A DNA stretch of 58,015 nt from Nocardiopsis xinjiangensis YIM 90004 (GTDB lineage: Bacteria; Actinomycetota; Actinomycetes; Streptosporangiales; Streptosporangiaceae): positions 44,386 to 102,400 of the forward strand of contig NZ_ANBE01000011.1 in assembly GCF_000341145.1 (NCBI RefSeq), given 5' to 3'. A program made the translations under genes and the position numbers. Below are positions 1-8,267 of this stretch, in pieces. Every line of letters begins with the position of its first letter. Positions within the stretch are counted from its first letter, which is position 1. The notes beneath the pieces are model-generated. The model searched no databases. It saw only the letters and a list, made by a program, of their open reading frames with translations, and was not told the DNA's origin.

Positions 1-16
1 CACCCTGTTCGGGGAC

Positions 17-1147
17 CTACTCCCCTTCGGACATGCCTTCCAGGTCCTCGAGATCCTCGGGGGAGATCTCACCGCCGCCCTCCGGCATACCTTCGGGCAT
101 GCCTTCAGGCATGTCCTCGGGGTCGGGCTGGGGCGGGTTCTCGACGGCACCGAGGATGTCGACGACGAACACGAGCGTGCCGGTGGGGGTGCCCATGCCG
201 GTGTCCTCGTCGCCGTAGGCCAGGTCGGGCGGGATCGTCATGAGCAGGCGGCTGCCGACGGGCCGGCCGACCATGCCCTCGTCCCAGCCCTCGATGACCG
301 CACCGGACCCGATGGTGATGTCGAAGGGGGTGCCGCCCTGGCTCCAGGTGGAGTCGAAGACCTCGTTACGGCCCTCCTCGTCGGGTTCCCAGGGAACGCC
401 GGTGTACTGGACGATGACCTGCTGGCCCTCCTCGACCTCCTCGCCCCGGCCCTCGATGAGGGGTTCGACGGTCAGGTCCTCGGGCGGGTCGGTGTCGGGC
501 ACGTCGATCTCGGGCTCGGAGTGGCCGTCCTGGACGACGCTGGGAAGGTCCTCCCCGACGTCCTCGGTCGCTTCACCGGGCACGACCGCTCCGGAGCTGT
601 AGACGTCCATCAGGTCCAGTACCAGGACGGTGGCGCCCTCGGGTACCTCCTGGCCCGTGGACTCGGCCTGGGTGCGCTCTTCCTCGCTCAGCGGGGGCAT
701 GACGTAGACGACGCGGCTGCCCACGGACTGGCTGATCATCGGTGCGGCCAGCTCGTCCGGCATCTCCTCCATGCGGATGAGGTCGGGGGCGCCGGTCTCG
801 TAGCTGGCCTGGTCGGGGTCGAGTTCCTCGCCCTCTCCGGGGCCGGACCACTCGTACTGTGCGAAGTTGGCCACGACCAGGTCGTCGTCTCGTACCAACC
901 CTTCCTCCCCGGGGCCCTCGTGGACGACACCGGTGACCTCCTCGTCCGGTGGTTCCATGTCGGGGAAGGTGACCTCGGGTTTCTCCCCGACCTCTCCGGA
1001 GACAGCGGGTAGCCGCTCGTCGACCTCGTCCTCCCCCATGCGGAGGAAGGCGGGGGTGCGCCAATCCTCAGGGATGGATCCGCAGCTGGAGACCGTCAGG
1101 GCGATGGCGGTCGCCGGCACCGCGAGGGCCACAGCACGTCGGTGCAT
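17..1147 (-). CDS. FKBP-type peptidyl-prolyl isomerase lipoprotein
   Basis: A 376-residue secreted lipoprotein predicted to catalyse proline cis-trans isomerisation outside the membrane. The N-terminus has a signal peptide ending in a lipobox (TVSSC, Cys near residue 22). The last domain (about residues 225-335) keeps the FKBP active-site pattern: QYTG, FDSTW, FDI, GAVIEGWDEGM, PPDLAYG and LVFVVDIL. A preceding region (about 70-190) has the same fold outline (VGSRVVYVMPP, TVLVLDLMDVY) but lacks the catalytic residues, so it looks like a decayed first FKBP domain. The tail is acidic and repetitive (PEGM repeated three times). An FKBP gene beside pafA is the usual actinobacterial arrangement. 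The ATG follows AGAGG at about 9 nt. Confidence 0.9.
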   Translation of the reverse strand: MHRRAVALAVPATAIALTVSSCGSIPEDWRTPAFLRMGEDEVDERLPAVSGEVGEKPEVTFPDMEPPDEEVTGVVHEGPGEEGLVRDDDLVVANFAQYEWSGPGEGEELDPDQASYETGAPDLIRMEEMPDELAAPMISQSVGSRVVYVMPPLSEEERTQAESTGQEVPEGATVLVLDLMDVYSSGAVVPGEATEDVGEDLPSVVQDGHSEPEIDVPDTDPPEDLTVEPLIEGRGEEVEEGQQVIVQYTGVPWEPDEEGRNEVFDSTWSQGGTPFDITIGSGAVIEGWDEGMVGRPVGSRLLMTIPPDLAYGDEDTGMGTPTGTLVFVVDILGAVENPPQPDPEDMPEGMPEGMPEGGGEISPEDLEDLEGMSEGE

Positions 1148-1238
1148 GAGTCACAACCTCTGTTTTCGGGCCTGGGACAGAGTCACACTACCGAACCGCG
1201 GGAGTGGGCCCGCCCCGACCGTGCCCCAGGCACGGCCC

Positions 1239-1272
1239 GGCCCCGGGACGCGGAGGGCGCGGACCCGGGGCC
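1239..1272 (-). terminator. hairpin terminator after pafA
   Basis: Perfect 9-bp inverted repeat GGCCCCGGG / CCCGGGGCC with a 16-nt loop, just downstream of the pafA stop and before the FKBP gene. It has no U tract, as is common in high-GC actinomycetes. It probably separates the two transcripts. Confidence 0.6.
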
Positions 1273-1290
1273 GAGCTGTGTGAGCTGGGA

Positions 1291-2649
1291 TCACATACCG
1301 GCGATGAGCTTGTCGACCCGTTCGTCGACGGCCTTGAACGGGTCCTTGCACAGCACGGTGCGCTGAGCCTGATCGTTGAGTTTGAGATGGACCCAATCCA
1401 CGGTGAAGTCGCGCCGCTGCTCCTGCGCCCGGCGGATGAACTCGCCCCGGAGTCTGGCCCGGGTGGTCTGCGGTGGCACCGCCTTGGCCTCGAAGATCTT
1501 CAGGTCGTCCACCACACGGTCCATCTGGCCACGGTCCTGGAGCATGTAGAACAGGCCGCGGTCACGGTGGATGTCGTGGTAGGTCAGGTCGAGCTGGGCC
1601 ACACGCGGTGAGGACAGCGACAGGTCGTGCTTGACGCGGTAACGCTCCAGGAGCAGGTACTTGGCGATCCAGTCGATCTCACGGGCGACGGGTTCGAAGT
1701 GCTGGGTCTCGACCGCCTCCAGGGTGCGCTGCCACAGGTCGAGCACCCGTTTGCCGGTGGCGTCGGTGCCGTGGCGGTCCACGTAGGTCTGGACCTTCTC
1801 CAGGTACTCGCGCTGGATCTCCAGAGCGCTGGCCTCACGCCCGTTGGCCAGGCGTACCTTGCGGCGCCCGGTCATGTCGTGGCTGATCTCCCGGATGGCC
1901 CGGATGGGGTTCTCCAGCGTGTAGTCGCGCATGACCACGCCGGCCTCGATCATGCGCAGCACGAGGTCGGTCGAGCCCAGCTTGAGCAGCGCGGTGGTCT
2001 CGCTCATGTTGGAGTCGCCGACTATCACGTGCAGGCGGCGGAACCGTTCGGCGTCGGCGTGGGGTTCGTCGCGGGTGTTGATGATGGGGCGGGACCTGGT
2101 GGTGGCCGAGGAGACGCCTTCCCAGATGTGTTCGGCGCGCTGGCTGACGCAGTACAGCGCGCCCCTGGGGGTCTGAAGGACCTTGCCGGCCCCGCAGATG
2201 ATCTGGCGGGTGACCAGGAACGGGATGAGGACGTCGGCCAGGCGCCCGAACTCCCCGTGCCGTCCCACGAGGTAGTTCTCGTGGCAGCCGTAGGAGTTGC
2301 CCGCCGAGTCGGTGTTGTTCTTGAACAGGTAGATGTCGCCGGCGATGCCCTCCTCGTGCAGGCGCTGCTCGGCGTCGACCTGCAGGCCTTCGAGGATGCG
2401 CTCACCGGCCTTGTCGTGGGCCACCAGGTCCGCGAGGTTGTCGCACTCGGGGGTGGCGTACTCGGGGTGGCTGCCCACGTCCAGGTACAGGCGTGCTCCG
2501 TTGCGCAGGAACACGTTGCTGCTGCGTCCCCACGAGACCACCCTGCGGAAGAGGTAGCGGGCGACCTCGTCGGGCGACAGCCGACGCTGTCCCCTGAAGG
2601 TGCACGTGACCCCGTACTCGTTCTCCAGACCGAAGATGCGTCGTTCCAC
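1291..2649 (-). CDS. pafA: Pup-protein ligase PafA
   Basis: 452 residues, the normal family length. PafA uses ATP to join the C-terminal glutamate of Pup to substrate lysines, marking proteins for the proteasome. Family landmarks are clear: N-terminal [14 protein letters not shown], the catalytic Asp in [14 protein letters not shown] (D57), [33 protein letters not shown], and the C-terminal [22 protein letters not shown]. The GTG start is supported by GAGG 5 nt upstream. It lies downstream of prcA but is separated from it by a strong hairpin (2676-2707), so it may have its own expression level. Confidence 0.98.
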   Translation of the reverse strand: MERRIFGLENEYGVTCTFRGQRRLSPDEVARYLFRRVVSWGRSSNVFLRNGARLYLDVGSHPEYATPECDNLADLVAHDKAGERILEGLQVDAEQRLHEEGIAGDIYLFKNNTDSAGNSYGCHENYLVGRHGEFGRLADVLIPFLVTRQIICGAGKVLQTPRGALYCVSQRAEHIWEGVSSATTRSRPIINTRDEPHADAERFRRLHVIVGDSNMSETTALLKLGSTDLVLRMIEAGVVMRDYTLENPIRAIREISHDMTGRRKVRLANGREASALEIQREYLEKVQTYVDRHGTDATGKRVLDLWQRTLEAVETQHFEPVAREIDWIAKYLLLERYRVKHDLSLSSPRVAQLDLTYHDIHRDRGLFYMLQDRGQMDRVVDDLKIFEAKAVPPQTTRARLRGEFIRRAQEQRRDFTVDWVHLKLNDQAQRTVLCKDPFKAVDERVDKLIAGM

Positions 2650-2675
2650 GCGGCCTCACCAACTTCCCGTCCGAA

Positions 2676-2707
2676 GGTGCAGGCGGCGGGGCCACGCCGC
2701 CTGCACC
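2676..2707 (-). terminator. 12-bp hairpin between prcA and pafA
   Basis: Perfect inverted repeat GGTGCAGGCGGC / GCCGCCTGCACC with an 8-nt loop, in the 111-nt gap between prcA and pafA. It is terminator-like without a U tract. It ends 26 nt before the pafA start codon, so it could also act on pafA mRNA stability or translation. Confidence 0.6.
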
Positions 2708-2760
2708 CACCCGGTCGGTGCGATGCCGGGTGGCACCGCACCGTACTCGCCGTCCTCAGA

Positions 2761-3516
2761 TCACCCCTCGTCCCCGTCATCACTGCCCTGGTTCCGGCTG
2801 GAGGCGGGTTTGCCGGTGCCGGAACGGCCCTCCTCCAGGAGGGTGCGCAGCCGGCGGCCGTGGATGCGGCGGAACTTGCGGTGTTCGCGGGCCCGCTCCA
2901 GGACCGCGACCTCCAGGTTGCTCGCTTCCAGCTCGCGCTCCTCCGCGTTCTCGTCCGCCAGGGCGCGGGTGGCGGTGTTGAGCGCGGAGGCCAGGGTGGC
3001 GTCGGCGGCGAAACGGTCCTTGAGCCGGCCGGACACGTGCTCGGAGGAACCGCCCACGGCCACGAAGCCCTGCTCATCGACGATGGAGCCGTCGAAGGTG
3101 ATGCGGTAGATCTCGTCGTCGGTGGCGCTCTCACCGACCTCGGCGACGACGATCTCCACCTCCCAGGGTTTAGGGCTCTCGCTGAAGACCGTGCCCAGGG
3201 TCTGGGCGTAGATGTTGGCGAGCTGGCGCCCGCTCACGTCGCGGCGGTCGTACTGGTAACCGCGCACGTCGGCGAAGCGCACGCCCATCAGGCGCAAATT
3301 CTCGAACTCGGGGTAGCGGCCCACGGCGGCGAAACCGATGCGGTCGTAGAGCTCGCTGATCTTGTGGAGGGTGCGCGACATGTTGTCGGCCACCATGAGG
3401 ATCCCGCCGTCGTACTGCAGGACGACGGCGCTGCGGCCTCGCGCGATGCCTTTTCGCGCGTAGTCCGCCTTGTCCTTCATCTGTTGTTCGGGGGCGACGT
3501 AGAACGGCATCGACAC
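2761..3516 (-). CDS. prcA: 20S proteasome alpha subunit PrcA
   Basis: 251 residues. Forms the outer gated rings of the actinobacterial 20S proteasome and docks the Arc/Mpa ATPase. The N-terminus MPFYVAPEQQMKDKADYARK followed by GIARGRSAVVLQYDGG is the typical alpha-subunit gate segment, and IGFAAVGRYPEFENLR and QTLGTVFSESPKPWEVEIV are family motifs. The catalytic N-terminal Thr is absent, as expected for alpha subunits. GTG at 3516 is preferred (AGGAA 9 nt upstream); an ATG lies two codons later. It sits 53 nt downstream of prcB. Confidence 0.98.
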   Translation of the reverse strand: MSMPFYVAPEQQMKDKADYARKGIARGRSAVVLQYDGGILMVADNMSRTLHKISELYDRIGFAAVGRYPEFENLRLMGVRFADVRGYQYDRRDVSGRQLANIYAQTLGTVFSESPKPWEVEIVVAEVGESATDDEIYRITFDGSIVDEQGFVAVGGSSEHVSGRLKDRFAADATLASALNTATRALADENAEERELEASNLEVAVLERAREHRKFRRIHGRRLRTLLEEGRSGTGKPASSRNQGSDDGDEG

Positions 3517-3569
3517 CGCGGATCGTTCCTAACCTGGGTCGGGAGAAGTCTGACGTGGGAGCCGGGCGG

Positions 3570-4412
3570 TCAGCTCAGCGGGGCGGTGGGACCGTCGGGG
3601 TGAGCGGCGCGCCCCTCGACCACCTCGGTGGCCAGGCGTTCGACCTCGTCGACGGCCACCCGGCGGTGGCCGTCCTCGGTGATGACGTCCACGAGGGGGA
3701 AGATCTTGCGGTGCAGGTCGGGGCCCCCTGTGGCCGAGTCGTCGTCAGCGGCGTCGTAGAGCGACTCCAGGGCGGCCTTGATCGCCTCGTTCTCCGACAG
3801 GTCGTCGCGGTAGAGCTTCTTGAGCGAGCCCTTGGCGTAGACCGAACCGGAGCCGATGGAGTGGTAGCGCTGCTCCTCGTAGCGCCCGCCCACGGCGTCG
3901 TAGCTGAAGACGCGGCCCTCCTCGGCACGTTCGTCGAACCCGATCAGGAGGGGGACGACGACAAAACCCTGCAGTGCCATACCCAGGTTTCCGCGCACCA
4001 TCTGGGCCAGCTTGTTGGCCTTGCCCTCCAAGGAGAGGGACCGGCCCTCCATCTTCTCGTAGTGTTCCAGTTCAACCTGGTACAGGCGGGCAAGCTCGAT
4101 CCCGATCCCTGCCGAGCCGGCGATGGCCACGGCGGAGAACTCGTCGGTGCGGAACAGTTTGTCCATGTCCCGGTTGGCGATCACGTTGCCCTGAGTGGCC
4201 CGCCGGTCACCGGCCAGAGCCACTCCCCCGGGGAAGGTCAGGGCGACGATGGTCGTCGCGTCCGGCGTCAGGTGTTCGCCCCCGCCCTGGGCGGGCGGGT
4301 TGTGGCCGGGCAGCAGCTCAGGGCTGACCGCACCGAGGAACTCGGCAAAGGACGAGGTCCCCGCACTCATGTACGCGGCGGGCATCCGTCCGCCCTCGAA
4401 CCCTTCGAACAC
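3570..4412 (-). CDS. prcB: 20S proteasome beta subunit PrcB
   Basis: 280 residues. Catalytic subunit of the proteasome core. Residues 1-52 are a propeptide; self-cleavage should expose Thr53 of TTIVAL, the N-terminal nucleophile, followed by [17 protein letters not shown]. The lysine region, [12 protein letters not shown], and the acidic [12 protein letters not shown] near the C-terminus match actinobacterial PrcB. The start is a GTG with GGAGG 9 nt upstream. It follows pup after 169 nt that contain a hairpin. Confidence 0.98.
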   Translation of the reverse strand: MFEGFEGGRMPAAYMSAGTSSFAEFLGAVSPELLPGHNPPAQGGGEHLTPDATTIVALTFPGGVALAGDRRATQGNVIANRDMDKLFRTDEFSAVAIAGSAGIGIELARLYQVELEHYEKMEGRSLSLEGKANKLAQMVRGNLGMALQGFVVVPLLIGFDERAEEGRVFSYDAVGGRYEEQRYHSIGSGSVYAKGSLKKLYRDDLSENEAIKAALESLYDAADDDSATGGPDLHRKIFPLVDVITEDGHRRVAVDEVERLATEVVEGRAAHPDGPTAPLS

Positions 4413-4429
4413 GCGTCTCCCTCCACTCG

Positions 4430-4468
4430 CGCCCCGCCCTCCGAGAAGCAGGGGGTGCGGGCGGGGCG
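4430..4468 (-). terminator. hairpin between pup and prcB
   Basis: Inverted repeat CGCCCCGCCC / GGGCGGGGCG (10 bp, 19-nt loop) in the 169-nt pup-prcB spacer. There is no U tract. A partial terminator here would let pup mRNA exceed prcBA mRNA, which would suit a tag consumed in large amounts. That role is inferred. Confidence 0.45.
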
Positions 4469-4581
4469 CCTCTGGTCCTTGTGTGTGCTGGCCGGACCGG
4501 CATCGGGGCCGGTCGGAACGACATTAGGGCATGCCCGGGCGGATCCCTGCTGCGCCGCGCCTCCGCCGTGCACGCCCCGGA

Positions 4582-4785
4582 CTACTGTCCGCCCTTCTGA
4601 ACGAACTGGCGCACGAAGTCCTCGGCGTTGTTCTCCAGGACGTCGTCGATCTCGTCGAGGATGTCGTCGACACCCTCGTCGAGGTTCGCGTCGCGTTCGG
4701 TGGTTTCGGTGGTCGCCTCGGTCTCCTCGACCTCTTCCTCGCGACGTGATCCGTGCTTCTGACCGCCGGTGTCCTTGGTCGCCAT
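4582..4785 (-). CDS. pup: prokaryotic ubiquitin-like protein Pup
   Basis: 67 residues, close to the 64 of M. tuberculosis Pup. A disordered charged N-terminus is followed by the coiled-coil region that binds Arc/Mpa (DEGVDDILDEIDDVLENNAE) and the tail FVRQFVQKGGQ. The terminal Gln must be deamidated by Dop before PafA can ligate it. The ATG has GGGAGG about 10 nt upstream. Unlike the usual dop-pup order, two secreted protease genes on the opposite strand lie between pup and dop, so pup must start its own transcript. Confidence 0.98.
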   Translation of the reverse strand: MATKDTGGQKHGSRREEEVEETEATTETTERDANLDEGVDDILDEIDDVLENNAEDFVRQFVQKGGQ

Positions 4786-4819
4786 GGCGTTGTTACCTCC
4801 CGTTCGGGGCTCTCGCCCT

Positions 4820-4847
4820 TATCTTGGCCCAACGCACGGCCGCTCAA
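4820..4847 (-). promoter_or_regulatory. candidate pup-prcBA promoter
   Basis: On the minus strand TTGAGC (4847-4842) and AAGATA (4825-4820) are 16 nt apart, 34 nt upstream of the pup ATG. The -35 is good and the -10 is weak. A promoter is required here because the genes upstream of pup run the other way. Confidence 0.35.
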
Positions 4848-5161
4848 CCCCGTTCCCGTGGCCCGATACTCGCTAGTTACACCGGAGCGCGGCCTCGCAG
4901 CGCCTACATGCTGTTTCCCGCTTTGCTCCCGCGCGCCTGGGCGTGTCCGCGTGCGGACCAGGTCCCGTGGCGACGGACCGACCCGCGGCCCTCACGGGGT
5001 TACTGGCGAGTCACCCTGACTGACCTCGCGGGTTGCGTATACGTGTCGAACCTGTCACGACACGCACTTGAAGCACATGGCCGAATCCGGCCACACTTTT
5101 CCCTTGACCCCCATCCGTATCAGTGGATCACTTCCACACGCCCCCGGAAAGCGCGAGGTCA

Positions 5162-5179
5162 GGAAAGTCCGGACTTTCC
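5162..5179. promoter_or_regulatory. 18-bp perfect palindrome upstream of protease 1
   Basis: GGAAAGTCC immediately followed by GGACTTTCC, with no loop. It lies about 72 nt upstream of the -35 box of the first protease gene, within the 648-nt spacer between the divergent pup and protease genes. A gapless palindrome suggests a protein-binding site rather than an RNA hairpin. The binding protein is unknown. Apart from this, the pup promoter candidate and the sites at 5221-5311, I see nothing else in the spacer. Confidence 0.45.
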
Positions 5180-5220
5180 CCCGCAAAATGTCAGCCATCG
5201 GATGAAACGACCTTTGCCTC

Positions 5221-5244
5221 GATCATGAACGTTGTTCCGTGATC
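5221..5244. promoter_or_regulatory. dyad directly upstream of protease 1 promoter
   Basis: GATCATGAAC - GTT - GTTCCGTGATC forms a near-perfect inverted repeat (GATCA and GAAC half-sites on both arms) ending 6 nt before the -35 box. It is placed like an activator site. It is not obviously repeated at protease 2. Confidence 0.4.
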
Positions 5245-5250
5245 ACGGGC

Positions 5251-5311
5251 TTTCGCTGTGCATGGTGCGCACTTATGGTGTGGGCTCGTTTACCGATCGT
5301 CTCGGTGAACG
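5251..5311 (+). promoter_or_regulatory. protease 1 promoter with operator at the start site
   Basis: TTTCGC (5251-5256), 17-nt spacer, TATGGT (5274-5279), then 7 nt, then inverted repeat CGTTTACCGA (5287-5296) / TCGGTGAACG (5302-5311) with a 5-nt centre; 9 of 10 arm positions pair. The dyad covers the expected transcription start. The same layout, with an identical left arm, 7-nt offset and 5-nt centre, occurs at 6868-6928 before protease 2, so both genes are probably controlled by one DNA-binding protein. Confidence 0.7.
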
Positions 5312-5433
5312 TCCCCAGAAGCCCCACCCCCGGGGCTTCTTCGGGGCCCCACCCCCGGGGCTCCTTCGGAAGCGGCCCTCCCCCGGTCGGCCGCCCCGAG
5401 AACCCGTCCATACCCCCGAGGAGAGTAGGGATC

Positions 5434-6582
5434 ATGCGACCCTCCCCCATCATCTCCGCGATCGGCACCGGCGCCCTGGCGCTGGGCATGTCGATCGCCG
5501 TCGCCCCCAGCGCGGGTGCGACCACACTCCCCGCCGAGCCGTCCACCGACGACGTGGCCGCCACCATGCAGGAAGCCCTCGAGCGCGACTTCGGCCTCAC
5601 CCCGTTCGGGGCCGAGGAACTCCTGGACGCCCAGGCCGAGGCTTTCGAGATCGACGCCGAGGCAGCCGAGGCAGCCGGTGACCACTACGGCGGCTCCTTC
5701 TTCGACACCGAGAGTCTCGAGCTGACCGTCAACGTCACCGACGCGCAGGCGGCCGAGCAGGTCGAGGCCGTCGGCGCCCAGGCCGAGGTCGTCGAGAACG
5801 GCCACGAGGCCCTCACCGGCGTCATCGACGCCCTCGACGACACCGGCGGCGAGAACGGCGTCGTGAGCTGGTATCCCGACGTCGCGAACGACACCGTCGT
5901 GATCCAGGCCAACGACGCCGACGCCGCGCGGAGCCTCGTCGAGAGCGCGGACGTCGACACCTCTGCCGTCGAGGTCGAGCAGACCGAGGAGAGCCCCGAG
6001 CTCTACGCCGACATCGTCGGCGGCGACGCCTTCACCATGGGCGGCGGCCGCTGCTCCATCGGCTTCGCGGCCACCGACAGCTCCGGCAACGACGGCTTCG
6101 TGACGGCCGGCCACTGCGGCACGGTCGGCACCTCCGCCACGAGCGAGGACGGCAGCGGGTCCGGCGTGTTCGAGGAGTCCATCTTCCCGGGCAACGACGC
6201 GGCCTTCGTCTCCTCCACCTCCAACTGGGGCGTGACCAACCTGGTCAACACCTACGACGGCAGCAACCAGACCGTCGGCGGCTCCGAGGAGGCCCCGATC
6301 GGTTCGGCCGTGTGCCGTTCCGGCTCCACCACCGGTTGGGAGTGCGGCAGCATCGAGGCCCGCGGCGAGTCCGTGAGCTACCCCGAGGGCACGGTCGAGG
6401 ACATGACCCGCACCGACGCCTGCGCCGAGCCCGGTGACTCCGGCGGCTCCTTCATCTCCGGCGACCAGGCCCAAGGCATGACCTCCGGCGGCTCGGGCAA
6501 CTGCTCCAGCGGTGGCACGACCTACTACCAGGAGATCAACCCGGCCCTGGACACCTGGGGCCTGGACCTGGTCACCAGCTAG
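5434..6582 (+). CDS. secreted S1E serine protease, acidic paralogue
   Basis: 382-residue preproenzyme of the alpha-lytic / Nocardiopsis alkaline protease family. A signal peptide (about residues 1-30, ending SAGA) is followed by a long prodomain that acts as a folding chaperone (to residue 191) and a 191-residue mature enzyme starting ADIVGG. The triad is His227 (TAGHC), Asp255 (GNDAAF) and Ser336 (EPGDSGGS), with disulfide Cys pairs as in the family. The mature part has about 25 acidic and only 4 basic residues, no Lys, so it should be very acidic, unlike its neighbour at 7025. The start is ATG 5434 after GAGGAGAG. It is inserted between pup and dop. Confidence 0.95.
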   Translation: MRPSPIISAIGTGALALGMSIAVAPSAGATTLPAEPSTDDVAATMQEALERDFGLTPFGAEELLDAQAEAFEIDAEAAEAAGDHYGGSFFDTESLELTVNVTDAQAAEQVEAVGAQAEVVENGHEALTGVIDALDDTGGENGVVSWYPDVANDTVVIQANDADAARSLVESADVDTSAVEVEQTEESPELYADIVGGDAFTMGGGRCSIGFAATDSSGNDGFVTAGHCGTVGTSATSEDGSGSGVFEESIFPGNDAAFVSSTSNWGVTNLVNTYDGSNQTVGGSEEAPIGSAVCRSGSTTGWECGSIEARGESVSYPEGTVEDMTRTDACAEPGDSGGSFISGDQAQGMTSGGSGNCSSGGTTYYQEINPALDTWGLDLVTS

Positions 6583-6631
6583 TCGGTTCCGACCTCGCTT
6601 CCGTTCCACGGTCCGGGGTTCGTTCACCTCG

Positions 6632-6660
6632 CCCCCGTCCGCGCACTGCGCGGGCGGGGG
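6632..6660 (+). terminator. terminator after protease 1
   Basis: 13-bp stem CCCCCGTCCGCGC / GCGCGGGCGGGGG (one T-G pair) with a 3-nt loop, 49 nt after the stop codon, followed by TTCTG. The rest of the 442-nt gap up to protease 2 holds a dyad GTGTCCG-AATC-CGGACAC (6694-6711), three CCCGGTT-like direct repeats before it, and the protease 2 promoter. Confidence 0.8.
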
Positions 6661-6867
6661 TTCTGCGTGTCCGGGCCCGGTTCCCGGTTCCCGGTGTCCG
6701 AATCCGGACACGTTGCGCCCCTTGCACGGCGACCGGCTGCACGTTGGGTGAGCGTTCGGCATCAGAACGGTGAGGTAGGGAGACTTCCGATCACCGAGTG
6801 CTACGGGAAAATACTCACGTTCCGAAGCGCGGGCTTCACCCCTGAATGATCAATGGGAAAACAGGTC

Positions 6868-6928
6868 TTTCCCTACTCAGAGTGTCGACCTATAGTCGGG
6901 AATCGTTTACCGAATGTATCGGTGAACT
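6868..6928 (+). promoter_or_regulatory. protease 2 promoter with the same operator
   Basis: TTTCCC (6868-6873), 17 nt, TATAGT (6891-6896), 7 nt, then CGTTTACCGA (6904-6913), 5-nt centre, TCGGTGAACT (6919-6928). Architecture and spacing match the site before protease 1 exactly. The leader from here to the ATG is about 115 nt. Confidence 0.7.
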
Positions 6929-7024
6929 TCGGGGGCGGGCACCGTCCGCCCCCGGACGGAGACAGTGTCCCCTCCGGGCACGGTCTGCGAATCCCCCGCT
7001 CATCCCCCTTTGGAGACAGGGCAC

Positions 7025-8176
7025 ATGCGAGCCTCCCCCATCATCTCCGCGATCGGCACCGGCGCCCTCGCCCTCGGCATGTCCGTGGCTATGGCACCGA
7101 CCGCCGGCGCCGCACCCGCACCACAGACCCCCACCGAACCGGCCGAGGCCACCACCATGGCCGAGGCCCTCGAGCGCGACCTCGGTCTGGACCCCGCCGA
7201 GGCCACCGACCTCATCGATGCCCAGGAGAGCGCCCTGGACGTGGACGCCGAGGCCACCGAGGCCGCGGGCGAACACTACGGCGGCTCGCTCTTCGACACC
7301 GACACCCACGCCCTGACCGTGCTGGTCACCGACGATGCCGCCGTGTCCGGCGTCGAGGCCGCCGGTGCGGAGGCCTCCGTGGTCGAGCACGGTCTCGACG
7401 GACTGGCCGATCTCGTCTCCGACCTCGACGGCGCCGGCGCCCAGGACGGTGTCGTGAGCTGGTACCCGGACGTCGAGAACGACACCGTGGTGATCGAGAC
7501 CCTGGAGGGCGCGGACGCCGACGTCGACGCCCTGCTCTCCTCTGCGGGGGTCTCGCCCGAGGACGTGCGGGTGGAGTCCACCGACCAGGCCCCCGAGGTC
7601 TTCGCCGACATCATCGGCGGCCTGGCCTACAACATCAACGGGGCCAGCCGCTGCTCGGTCGGCTTCGCCGCCACGAACTCCTCCGGCCAGCCCGGTTTCG
7701 TCACCGCCGGCCACTGCGGCAGCACCGGTTCCTCGGTCAGTATCGGCAACGGCAGCGGTGTCTTCGAGCAGTCGGTCTTCCCCGGCAACGACGCCGGCTT
7801 CGTGCGGGGAACGTCCAACTTCAACCTGACCAACCTGGTGAGCCGCTACAACTCCGGCGGCAACGCGACCGTCTCCGGTTCCAGCCAGGCCCCCATCGGT
7901 TCGCAGGTGTGCCGTTCCGGTTCCACCACCGGTTGGCACTGCGGCACCATCGAGGCCCGTGGCCAGAGCGTGAACTACGCGCAGGGCACCGTCTACGACC
8001 TGACCCGCACGAACGTGTGCGCCGAGCCCGGTGACTCCGGTGGTTCCTTCATCTCCGGCAGCCAGGCCCAGGGCGTGACCTCCGGCGGTTCCGGCGACTG
8101 CACCTGGGGCGGCACAACCTACTACCAGGAGGTCAACCCCATGCTGAACTCCTGGAACCTGAACCTGAGCACCTGA
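7025..8176 (+). CDS. secreted S1E serine protease, Nocardiopsis alkaline protease type
   Basis: 383-residue preproenzyme. The signal peptide (RASPIISAIGTGALALGMSV) is nearly the same as in the upstream paralogue. The prodomain runs to residue 193 and the mature 190-residue enzyme starts ADIIGGLAYN. The triad is His230, Asp256 and Ser338. Segments such as CSVGFAATNSSGQPGFVTAGHC, GVFEQSVFPGNDA and CRSGSTTGWHCGTIEARGQS are those recalled for the alkaline protease of Nocardiopsis. The mature part is only mildly acidic (about 9 acidic, 6 basic). Start ATG 7025 after GGAGA. Tandem duplicate of the gene at 5434; ends in a terminator facing dop. Confidence 0.96.
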   Translation: MRASPIISAIGTGALALGMSVAMAPTAGAAPAPQTPTEPAEATTMAEALERDLGLDPAEATDLIDAQESALDVDAEATEAAGEHYGGSLFDTDTHALTVLVTDDAAVSGVEAAGAEASVVEHGLDGLADLVSDLDGAGAQDGVVSWYPDVENDTVVIETLEGADADVDALLSSAGVSPEDVRVESTDQAPEVFADIIGGLAYNINGASRCSVGFAATNSSGQPGFVTAGHCGSTGSSVSIGNGSGVFEQSVFPGNDAGFVRGTSNFNLTNLVSRYNSGGNATVSGSSQAPIGSQVCRSGSTTGWHCGTIEARGQSVNYAQGTVYDLTRTNVCAEPGDSGGSFISGSQAQGVTSGGSGDCTWGGTTYYQEVNPMLNSWNLNLST

Positions 8177-8213
8177 TCCCCTGAGGTGACCGGGGTCCCC
8201 CGCCGGTCACACA

Positions 8214-8257
8214 GAGCGCCCCCGCCCGATGCCCTCATGGCACGGACGGGGGCGCTC
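8214..8257. terminator. bidirectional terminator between protease 2 and dop
   Basis: 11-bp perfect stem GAGCGCCCCCG / CGGGGGCGCTC between two convergent genes, ending 10 nt before the dop stop codon. It can serve both strands. Confidence 0.75.
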
Positions 8258-8267
8258 CTGGTGTGTC

